Origin: Isoetes taiwanensis | Taxonomy: Eukaryota; Streptophyta; Lycopodiopsida; Isoetales; Isoetaceae | Assembly (NCBI GenBank): GCA_021234155.1 | Contig: JAJEKV010000015.1 | Span: 7,228,822-7,292,821 of the forward strand | DNA: 64,000 nt | Direction: 5' to 3' | Shown: positions 46,050 to 54,698 of the stretch, piece after piece | How positions within the stretch are numbered: the first letter of the stretch is position 1 | Layout of the letters: each line of letters begins with the position of its first letter | Program-made: the position numbers and the translations under genes | Notes under the pieces: model-generated | Database searches by the model: none | The model's input: the letters and a program-made list of their open reading frames with translations, nothing else | What the model was told of the DNA's origin: nothing

Positions 46050-46900
46050 AGTGTAGGCATTGCTCGCCCTCGCTAGCACGCATCCACCACACCGGTGCCG
46101 CCCCACAGTTCTCCCCGTCTACAAGTGAAGCGGCCGGAGGACGGCCACCGCCGCCCCATTGCAAATGACCAGTCAAAGATATCGCCCAACAAAGAAATAC
46201 CGCCCATACCGTAACCCGGGTTGCCATCCGGACGCCTTTGGCCAAACCATCTCTCAAGGGGTCCATTTGCAACACATCCTCGCCTAGAGGTGCGAATTTT
46301 TGGGATCTCGCTCGTCCCTCGTGCGCTGCATTGAAGTCTCCAAGCAACATGACCTTGCCCAATTGTTCATGCTGGCCAGATGTCATCATATAGATCGACA
46401 TAGGGCTCCCGCATCGCCCACATCCAAGTGCGTGTGGTAAAAGTTGCTCTTTCGGCAAAGATGTGGGAAGTAGCAAGCCGCCACAAAGAGAGGGCTGCCA
46501 TCGCCGTTTCGCACTCGCATCCACGTTATCTGTTGTGCCTGTCTCGCCTTGCACCTGAGACCGATTTGGGCCAAGGCCGCCCGCGGTAGTAACACGCAAT
46601 TCCTCCGTGTCCCTCGCTTCCCGCACTCATTGAAGACGAGTAGCGCCGGTATCCCGCAAATCAGGTAGCCTCAGACCAAAGATGTTCCCATGTTTCCATG
46701 AGGAAGATAAGGTCCATGTCCATGGCGACGGAATTGAGACTGTCCCCCTTCTGCCATGGAAAGCCACGGCAATTCCAGGATACCACGCTGAGGCACGATC
46801 CCTATTTAGTGGCATGCATCGCCACTTCAGGTCCGGTGGTAGTGGTGGTCCTGTGGGGGGCGGAAGATGTGGATGCTCAGCGGCCGGGGCCCCTGAGGGG
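46050..46900 (-). pseudogene. RTE-like LINE endonuclease (APE-type)
   Basis: The frame 45,904-46,626 on the minus strand contains VMLLGDFNA near 46,340-46,365, the GDFN metal-binding motif of APE-type endonucleases. It follows a stretch (46,627-46,800) that reads like the start of the domain and precedes the RT, the normal LINE ORF2 order. Frame shifts separate the start of the domain from GDFN. Confidence 0.62.
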
Positions 46901-47601
46901 ACTCGAGGGGCCGGAGTGCCTGCATCCCTGTTTGGCTGCCTGAATTCCCGCATCCTTCCCCGGACCAGCCCCGCTGCCCCTCCATGTCTGCGGCAGTCCC
47001 TGACTTTGGCCAGCTCACGCCTTCGGGTCTCTTTGTCTTTGGGGGTCAAGTCCCGGCCAACGCGTCTGAGCCGCCCCCTTCAACTTCCCGCCCGGCGCAG
47101 ATGGCCACCCGCCACGCACGCTCTCAACTCTGAAGATGACCACCCGGGCGACCGTATTTGAATTCCATGACGACTCGCCTTTCCAATGGTCACAGGTGCT
47201 GGGAACATCATCCGGTCCAAGATCTGTGTCTGGAGTCGGGAAGTGAGATGTTCTCCCGACTCCTCCGTCAGGCCTCGCACTACCACATTGCGGCTCCTGC
47301 GTCTCGTTCCTGAGTTCAAGGGGCCGCACTGTGTGTTGGTTGAGGTGGGTGAGGCATAGGTTGTGGCCCGGGCCGGGGTGGTGGCGGCCCGGGTGATCTG
47401 ATGTGTCCGCAGCATGTGTTCCGTGTTGACGCCCCCAGAGGTTGGTGGGTTCGCGGGGTTGGTATGTTCTTTCTCAGGGTTTCTCGTTCTCCCGAGTCCG
47501 AGCTCGCCTCTTGCGGACGCGTTGTCATGTCTTGCCATCTCCGCGTCAATGGCGGAGTTGCTCATGTGCCTCGGCATGGAGGCCCTTGCCTTGCCGGGCA
47601 A
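46900..47601 (-). pseudogene. RTE-like LINE ORF1-like protein
   Basis: The minus-strand frame 47,080-47,601 contains RRSRNVVVRGLTEES near the middle, and the next frame continues with LTPKDKETRRRELAKVRD. These two phrases, spaced about 90-100 residues apart, are typical of ORF1-type RNA-binding proteins of LINEs. A frameshift near 47,050-47,080 separates them. The N-terminal portion is Ser/Thr/Pro-rich low complexity. Confidence 0.5.
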
Positions 47602-47620
47602 CGGCCGCCTCTCCCTGTAG

Positions 47621-48410
47621 CTCCCCGGATCGTGCTAAATCCTTACATCCGAAGAGCGCCGCTTACGCCTCGCTAGCTTCCGGCGGCACGAATCCTTGTC
47701 TCACGCTGGCGGCCTCGCAACCCTCGGCGGTGGGCGGCCTCGTGTCCTCGTGTGGCGTGGCCTTAGCCTCCTCAACCTCGGCCGATCCGAAGACAGGGTT
47801 ACGAGTGTCTCTGCTCTACCCGTTCTCGCCCCAAGGCCCCAGCCTTCCATAGCGCCAACACCGGTGTCTACACCCCCTCATATCTCGCAAGCTCCCGCGG
47901 TATTGCCGCCTCACCAAATTGCAAAGAAGTGGATGCTATCATCCGCCTGTAAATGACGCGATCCTCCAATTACGTGATTCGCCGCTTTTTCGCACCAACT
48001 GCCACGCAACATCCGAGATGTTATGTTCTCCACCACTGCCGGGAGGCCACGCAAGGCGTCTTGCCGCTGGCCTCAACCCTCGCCTGGATGCGGCTCCAAG
48101 GTTCGACTGCCGGATTGCCTGTATGGCCCGCCTGTCGGGTCGACTGGGCCTTGGCTCGGGCCTCCCTCTTCATGGAAGACGTCTCTCCCTCCGCCCTCAG
48201 GCCTCTTCCTTGGTGGCCCCGCTTCATGGTCTTCCCCGAGGGCTCGCTGCGCGGGGTCAATCGGGTGGTTGGTGTGTTTGGGCCTTCCTGGATGGGTTGG
48301 TGTGGTCTGAGGTAGCTCACCAACCAAGTGTGGGTCCACACACGGACTGTGTCTGTGGCCATGACTTGGGGTATGACTTGGGCGACGACTCACGGATATC
48401 CGTGTGTACC
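47621..48410. other. GC-rich stretch, LINE 5' region or host, not assigned
   Basis: Several overlapping frames on both strands are open mainly because stops are rare at this GC content. No family recognised. May be the 5' end of the RTE-like LINE. Confidence 0.35.
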
Positions 48411-48772
48411 GCCGCCACAAAACCCTAGCACACAGCCCGGAAAAGTGCAGATTTGAGCACTGAAACAAAGACAAGCATACAGGTATCATACACCGTTGGA
48501 AAGTTCTCTGAACCAGCTTTCCAACAAGCCCAAGCACATGAAAATCTGACACCGGATGTGAGAGATACAGCCGTTGAAGTGTCTACCGATTGCCACAGAA
48601 ACCCTAGCACACAGTCCGGAAAAGTGCCAATTTGAGCACAGAAACAAAGCCAGGCATGCAGGTACCATACACCGTTGGAAAGATCTCTGAACCAGCTTTC
48701 CAACAAGCCCAAGCACATGAAAATCTGACACCGGATGCGAGAGATATGACCGATCAAAATTCTGCCACAAGA
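48411..48772. repeat. ~180-bp tandem repeat, first dimer
   Basis: Two monomers, with the CCCTAGCACACAG landmark at 48,423 and 48,602 (period 179). Each holds a near-palindrome GTTGGAAAG.TCTCTGAACC plus AGCTTTCCAAC, then CAAGCCCAAGCACATG and TCTGACACCGGATG.GAGAGATA. The dimer ends at GACCGATCAAAATTCTGCC. Confidence 0.88.
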
Positions 48773-48982
48773 CGAGACCAATCGAATACTTACTAAAACA
48801 TACGCCAATCCCTATATTGGTGTCAGACTTTCATCAACAACACCATCAGGAACTAGGGTATAAATTAGTAAAACATTCTCGTAACCTTCAATAAGAGTAC
48901 AACACACACCTTTCAACACCGCGTGGCCAAGGCCAACAACGGCATCAGGCGAGGGCTATACTTCTCAAAGAAGGAAGAAGAA
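48773..48982. other. Unique spacer between repeat dimers
   Basis: About 210 bp unrelated to the monomers; no feature recognised. Confidence 0.5.
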
Positions 48983-49343
48983 GGGCTGCCACAAAAACCC
49001 TAGCACACAGCCCGGAAAACAGCAGATTTGAGCACTGAAACAAAGACAAGCATGCAGGTATCATACATCTTTGGAAAGCTCTCTGAACCAGCTTTCCAAC
49101 AAGCCCAAGCACATGAAAATCTGACACCGGATGTGAGAGATACAAATCAAAGTGTCTACGGGCTGCCACAGAAACCCTAGCACACAGCCCGGAAAACAGC
49201 AGATTTGAGCACTGAAACAAAGACAAGCATGCAAGTACCATACACCGTTGGAAAGCTCTCTGAACCAGCTTTCCAACAAGCCCAAGCACATGAAAATCTG
49301 ACACCGGATGTGAGAGATATGACCGATCAAAATTCTGCCGCCT
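48983..49343. repeat. ~180-bp tandem repeat, second dimer
   Basis: Two monomers (CCCTAGCACACAG at 48,998 and 49,175, period 177), again ending at GACCGATCAAAATTCTGCC, so the whole dimer is duplicated. In the last monomer the hairpin is perfect: an 11-bp stem GTTGGAAAGCT/AGCTTTCCAAC with a 9-nt loop at 49,247-49,277. Minus-strand frames stay open through the monomers, but no known protein is encoded. Confidence 0.88.
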
Positions 49344-51590
49344 TCAGAGAGTAAGGATGGCGCCTGCTGGGGAGTAAGAAGTAGAGGGGGCATTACTTTC
49401 CTAAGCACGTCAAGGTAAGTGGATCACCGTTCTTGCAGCTTCTTGAATCATTCTTGTCAAGAATGACATATTGCCCCACCAAAACCTGTAGAATCCGGTC
49501 TGCCTTACCTTGATGTCGTCGAACGACATGGAGGAAGCCATTCTCGCTGCCCCCTCTGCAGGTTATAGTGGCAGCAAGAATGGCTTCCCCCATGCCGTCC
49601 TACATAACAAGAAAGTCGAGAAAGAGAAATGTGCAGCCATCATGATAAATTTCTTGTCTTACAGTTAACAAATTATAACATATTGTTGGATCGTCCCCTT
49701 TTTCTACATTTACGACAGTAGAAGGTCATGCAACAAGTAATGCATTTATAAATATAAATTTCATTCTCGATTGATTGTCTTTGTCTACTTACAAAACATA
49801 TTTAAAAGTTGGTTTTCAAGCTCCGTTTTTGGCATGAGCAGGGGATGCATTCTTACATGTGCTTGTTGCATGCGCATGCAACATGCACGTGGGACATGTT
49901 TTTTTGCACCGGCAACCAAACATCATTGCGCCTAGGCCTTTGCTGTAGTAGTAAAACTCTGTGACGCTCCCAGAATCTATACGATGCTCCCATCGTACAA
50001 ACATGGGAATTCCCCTCCCATGGCGACTACATCACCCTGGTAAGGCCCTTTGTCATACTCGGACCACTTGGGATGGCCAAGTGTCCGAGCGAGGAACACG
50101 GAGTTGTCATTCGTCCCACGTCCTCTATGGAAAATCCTATACAGCGGAAGCAATACATACACGTTAGCATACAACAATCATGCTAAAATAATATACCACC
50201 ACGAAGAGTGGCCCATCCTTCATCATCAACAAAAAGACAGTACAACCATAATACATGAAATAAACGCCATGACAAGGCGCTAACCCTGAGGCTCAGACTC
50301 CAAGGGGTCAACTGATGGTCAGGGTCACAAGATGTCAATAGACGGAAGTATAACATGGCGTTTGCTGGCATATGACAATGGCTAGGGTAGTCCACTCCAT
50401 CCGCCCCTCCTGTGCACACTTTGCAGATAGGCTGAATCATGCTATGACGTGCTTGTAGCCCTCCGAAGATGCAATCCCAAGGAATCACCTTCGGGACTAC
50501 TCCGGGTTACATCTCCCCAGTCCGATGAGGCAAGTCAAGGAGGCGTCTGCTTCCCGAACATGACGGATCCCTGGGTGTGCTAGAGAACACGTGCCGCATC
50601 AGCGACCCCCGCATTCGTACCCCACTTACTTCCCTAAATCTAAAGGCCGGCTCACCTGCCCGTTCGAGTCCAGGGCGTCCATATAGGCATATCCCAGCGA
50701 CCCAGAGAGTGTCAGACCCATACCCGGCCCACACATGGTGACCGGCTATAAGCCTAGCACACTGTAGAAGTCCTGTAGCCACGCTAGGCAAGACCCCACC
50801 CCCGATTCACCATCATACTCGTTATCTGGTGCTGAACCACATCATAGCATCCACAGCAGGTTGGCTCTTGTGCATATGCCGCAATTATTGGGTATTAAGG
50901 GGTCTAGCTAGAGACATCTCTACTGCTAAGAGGCTTTTAGGTCTCTACCCTTCCCGTAATTCCCAATACACGAAAGAAGCGGAAAGAACGAATATAAACA
51001 CCATCTAAGTATCCAGAACAACATACAAAAGAGAATTTAATCATTCCATCTATTCAAAGAATTGTCAGCAGAATAGAAGCTATCTAAAGACTAACCAGTC
51101 TCTTGGCTGGAGCCGTTGTAACGGAAGGCTTCCATAGCTTGAGGCTGTTGGTAGGTATTGGCAAAAATGGGCTAAAGCTGGTAGCTGCTGCTCCTCCTCA
51201 CTCTCCAATTCGAATTTGGGTTGAAATGGGGGGTAGGGCCCCTATTTCTCCAACCAAAATAGCAAGTCCCTCCTGGCCAATCGATTTGGGCCAAGGTGGC
51301 ATCCCCTCATTGGTGATATTTAGTTAATTAGACCAAATTAGCATAATTAGGTTAATTATGCCAATAAAATCCATAATTATCCATTGGTCATTTTAGGTGA
51401 ACCCCACTTGGGCCCCTAGGCCTAGTACATGCTGGTGACGTGTCATGGTATGCATACATATACTGTATAAATACTTGGAACGTCACAAACTCTAGTCCTA
51501 AAACAACCATGTCTCGAGTTAGAGACTATCCAGAGTCGCACTATGTATAGTTCCATCCCAAGGGATCTATCTGTTGAAATATAATTTATA
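49344..51590. other. Unassigned, probable old LTR-type repeat
   Basis: No intact gene. It contains a perfect 18-bp palindrome at 49,865-49,882. Text near 49,828-49,865 resembles 34,105-34,165. The 49,960-50,800 part is GC-richer with minus-strand frames under 102 codons. Nothing could be assigned to a family. Confidence 0.3.
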
Positions 51591-51595
51591 TGTCA

Positions 51596-51803
51596 TTAGC
51601 CAACGACCATAGATTATTGGCTTTCTGGCCGGCACACACACGCTTCCACTTTGAGAGTCTTAATTCTGTGGCAACTTCTATTTCCTACATTTCAAGAGGA
51701 TTAGCCAATGCCATAGGGCTTTCTGGCTGAACCCCACACACTTGCTTCCACTTTGAGTGTCTTAATTCTGAGGCAACTTGTATTTTCTACATTCCAAGAG
51801 GTT
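51596..51803. repeat. Direct repeat, two copies of ~104 bp
   Basis: 51,596-51,700 and 51,701-51,803 share TTAGCCAA, GGCTTTCTGGC, GCTTCCACTTTGAG.GTCTTAATTCTG and TTTTCTACATT.CAAGAGG. Adjacent tandem duplication with about 15 percent difference by eye. Confidence 0.85.
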
Positions 51804-51909
51804 TAATATCTCTCCTTTTGCCACAATCCATGAAGTCCAATAGACAATAAGGCCCTCATTGCTCTCCCAAGAATATAAAATTCCCAGTATAGCAAGTTGT
51901 CTCCCCAAG

Positions 51910-51918
51910 TAATTAGAA
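51910..51918. repeat. MULE target-site duplication, left (TAATTAGAA)
   Basis: Nine bases directly before the GGGAAAAC terminus; repeated exactly at 52,491-52,499. Nine bp is the hallmark length for Mutator-like elements. Confidence 0.92.
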
Positions 51919-52490
51919 GGGAAAACTACCAAAATATCCTTATGAGTTCATGTAATTACCAAAATGCCCTTATGAGTTTCAAAATTACCAAAATGCCCCG
52001 GGCTCAAATAAATACACTGTATAAAATAAAGATACAAACAAATTACCAATTTGCCCCTACACATCAAACATAATTACCAAAAGAATAGAAGTTTAAATTC
52101 AACAAAAAAAATACAGAAGTCACAAAATTGGAGCCCTACAACTGCATGCATTGTGTCTCTTCCATTACACCTTCCATAAAGATACTCTTCTTCTCTACAT
52201 ATTCTTCTCCTGTGTGCATGTGTTTAGATTTTGGACGTCCAAGAGGTCTGCGTGCAGTTGGTGGTAAGACGCCTCCAATATCATGCGCTAAAACCACAAG
52301 AAACACTGGCTCCTTGTAAGTGTCACAACAAGGCTGTATAGGAGTATTTTGGTAATTAAGTTTGACGTATAGGGCGAATTGGTAATTTATTTGTATATTT
52401 ATTTGAGTCAGGAGCATTTTGGTAATTTTGAAATCATAAGGGCATTTTGGTAATTACATAAACTCATAGGGGCATTTTGGTAGTTTTCCC
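51919..52490. mobile_element. Non-autonomous Mutator-like element (572 bp, long TIRs)
   Basis: Terminal inverted repeats of about 160-170 bp: the left arm runs from GGGAAAACTACCAAAAT to about 52,085, the right arm from about 52,330 to ATTTTGGTAGTTTTCCC. Both arms are built of several ATTACCAAAATGCCC-type phrases. The 9-bp duplication and long TIRs fit a TIR-type MULE. The ~240-bp interior, on the minus strand, reads PPTARRPLGRPKSKHMHTGE. This resembles the PGRPK.KR..S.GE tail found near the C-terminus of plant MULE transposases. The element therefore looks like an internal deletion derivative of an autonomous MULE and would depend on transposase made elsewhere. It is not a coding gene now. 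Confidence 0.9.
52136..52417 (-). pseudogene. Fragment of MULE transposase C-terminus inside the element
   Basis: A 93-codon minus-strand frame covers the MULE interior and part of the right TIR. Only the middle (ARRPLGRPKSKHMHTGEE, roughly 52,195-52,250) looks like a known protein, the RPxGRPK stretch downstream of the SWIM zinc finger in Mutator transposases. No catalytic DDE residues or SWIM motif remain. Confidence 0.45.
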
Positions 52491-52499
52491 TAATTAGAA
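52491..52499. repeat. MULE target-site duplication, right (TAATTAGAA)
   Basis: Exact copy of 51,910-51,918, directly after the TTTTCCC terminus. Confidence 0.92.
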
Positions 52500-53001
52500 T
52501 TGCATTGATGATCATATGCACTATGAATTTTCACTTACCAAAACTTTCCTATTGCCTTATCTATGAAGTGTGACGTTCTCCAAAAAATTGTTGCTAAAGC
52601 CAGACAATGCAATGCCAAGCATGCGTTACTAGTAAAGCTTTTAAGAAATTTATCGCGGCGTCGACCGTCGCGAACATTTCTCTTCGTCAATTCACTCTTG
52701 CAGGGGAGATTTGTGTACCTTTGGGTGGTGCAAAAGATGTTCTTAAAATGTGAGACTTGATGTTTCTATACTATGAGGTCCTAGTGATATGTGCTAGCAT
52801 TGCACGAGTAAATTATGGGGTATCCAACCTAAGGGCATGCATATGGATCTAGCAAATATAACGAAAACAATTCTAACGAGACATGTCATATATTTTGGAT
52901 ATACTCCATGTTGCAGTCACAGCATTGCCCAATTAGTGGACCTCCAAATATCTGCAAGTGATCTAGCTCTAGATTCTAGATTCAACACAGATTGCTAGAG
53001 A
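52500..53001. other. Spacer, nothing recognised
   Basis: AT-rich sequence between the MULE and the LINE; no frame, RNA or repeat supported. Confidence 0.45.
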
Positions 53002-53019
53002 TGTTAAGGAGAATAAGTT
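53002..53019. repeat. LINE target-site duplication, left (18 bp)
   Basis: TGTTAAGGAGAATAAGTT, identical to 54,681-54,698. It abuts the T-run that is the minus-strand LINE's poly(A) tail. Confidence 0.93.
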
Positions 53020-54680
53020 TTTTTTTTTTGAAGAACTGAGACGCTTATATTAAAAGAATGGCAATGATACGAGACGAGTAGTGAGGAAAAAGAATGCCCC
53101 AAAAGACACCTCAACACTCCATACTAAAAAACTAGTGCATAAACCCCGGGGGGATCACCTTTCATTAGCGTATAACCCATGAGAGTTCAACGGAGGGGTA
53201 TTTTTTGGACCATTTATGTACGTATACTTAGGGGTTAGGGGTGTTTTTAGGCACTGATCTAGAGCAATATCTATACACATAGGGGTCAAATTGCCTTTTA
53301 AAAATGTGTATACAAGGAGGGTTTTTTGCTACCCTCCGAACGCAGATGCCATACCCCCTTTATGTATAAGTGCATCCCCCGGGGCGTAAACTTCCAATCA
53401 CCTCTAGTAATCACTGTATAAACTCCCCATTCGCCTTTACAACGTGCAAAATATCTCGCCAGATGCAAAACTTTGTCTCCTCTAGGCCAGTAAATACAAG
53501 AAAACTCTGGAATAGCTTATGTCTGAGTCATGGAACTAAAGAGGCTGAAGGTTGTTGAATCCCTTGAAAAATCCATAAACGACGTCGTTTCCAAATCAAC
53601 CAAACCAACCATGCCTTACACAGATGGAAAGCCTGCTTCTTAGGAGAGGACCATGAAGCTGGAAACACATGAAGAAGTATCTTCTGGCTATACAACCTGA
53701 TCCGGAACAATGCTCTGGTCGAATCCCATGCAGCTTGCAAATGTGGGCACAAGATTAGACAATGTTCAATGGACTCTTGATGAGAGCCACAGCAAGGGCA
53801 AAGAAAACTCACAGCTGGCTTAAATCTATGCACAAGGACATTTACCCTAATGTAGCGGTGCGCCACTTGCCACAAGAGAACCCTAACCTTTGGTGGGGGG
53901 AGAGAGTTCCAAGTCCATGTCCAGACGGAGCGCCAACATGAACCCTGAAGCTTCAGTGCCCACTTGTCAGAAGGAGGTAAAATATCATGAATAACCAACG
54001 TCTGGTAACAAGAACGAACAAAACATGACTCATCGATCCCCGAATGAACCTTCCAAATCTGAAAGACCACCCTTTCCTGGAGGAGAACAGGAATATGCAG
54101 TGGAATACAGGAGGCCACTTACTGCCAGATAGCTCGATCACTGCTCTTAAGCCGAAAGCGGGCCTGAAAAAACTCCCAAGGAGCCAGTTGGCCATGCCAA
54201 TACCAATCCTCTAAGGTGGAGACTGCAGCCCGAGTCCAACGGGCCTGCGTCCGAGCGTGCAAGCTGGCAGCCAAAGGCAAGTATGTCGGAGGCAGAGGAA
54301 CCCACAGAAAAGGAGAAGTGTGATGAAATACTAATGCACAGTCTACCTGGAAAAGCACTCGCACATGTTCCCAGGCCCGCAGTACACCCTTGAGAAAAGG
54401 TGACGCGTGTGGGAACGGCCTCAAACCGTAAAGCAAGGCCCAAGGCAACTTTACAGGGACAGATGGCTTGTGAAAAGCCACACAATTCTCGAGGGACTGT
54501 AAAAGCAATGCTGCACCTGGAGAGAACACCTTTTCATGGAGAATACTCCAAACAAACTTGGAGACTAACACCTTAGAATGCAAAGCCAAATCTAGGATTG
54601 CCAAACCCCCATCCTCTTGACGGCAGAGGCACTTCCACCAGGCTACTTTAACCACTTCTCCTTCTGCATCCCCTCCCCAC
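53020..54680 (-). mobile_element. 5'-truncated LINE insertion (family 2), minus strand
   Basis: A 1,661-bp insertion flanked by a perfect 18-bp target duplication and ending (3', low coordinate) in a T-run at 53,020-53,029, i.e. a poly(A) tail on the minus strand. It contains only the end of ORF2 plus about 500 bp of 3' untranslated sequence, so reverse transcription stopped early, the common fate of LINE copies. It belongs to the same family as the remnant at position 1. Confidence 0.93.
53528..54655 (-). pseudogene. LINE ORF2 C-terminus with zf-RVT-type domain
   Basis: Two back-to-back frames (54,655-54,119 and 54,118-53,528) separated only by a TAA stop at 54,119. The first opens at the truncation point with VKVAWWKCLCRQEDGGLAIL, the post-RT 'W...C.P...GGLGI' segment of plant LINEs. 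The second has VWTWTWNSLPPPKVRVLLWQ, VNVLVHRF and CPCCGSHQESIEHCLILC, a C..C...E...H...C zinc-binding arrangement typical of zf-RVT. The part encoding endonuclease and RT is absent because of truncation. One in-frame stop joining otherwise intact frames suggests a fairly recent copy. Confidence 0.88.
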
Positions 54681-54698
54681 TGTTAAGGAGAATAAGTT
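54681..54698. repeat. LINE target-site duplication, right (18 bp)
   Basis: Exact copy of 53,002-53,019, adjoining the truncated 5' end. Confidence 0.93.

Larger units (their letters stand above)
43338..47620 (-). mobile_element. GC-rich LINE, RTE-like, degenerate
   Basis: A minus-strand non-LTR retrotransposon different from the other two LINE types here. Reading from high to low coordinates: an ORF1-like protein (47,601 to ~46,850), an APE endonuclease with GDFN, and a reverse transcriptase with a YxDD box and a tail. GC content is clearly above that of the gypsy and catalase regions. Many small indels break every domain. The gypsy element inserted at its low-coordinate (3') side, so its 3' tail should lie left of 34,276. 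Clade is inferred from the LVEPVLLYGG motif and absence of L1-type RT wording; a tree is needed. Confidence 0.7.

Noticed and set aside
47401-48430. Overlapping ORFs of 70-170 codons in the GC-rich stretch
   Set aside because: Open on both strands and in several frames at once because stops are rare at this GC content; no motif found.
48453-49304. ORFs across the ~180-bp repeats
   Set aside because: They simply read through repeat monomers; the peptide has no known family and changes frame between monomers.
48411-49343. CRISPR-like array
   Set aside because: Repeats are ~180 bp, in a plant-type genome, without short spacers or cas genes.
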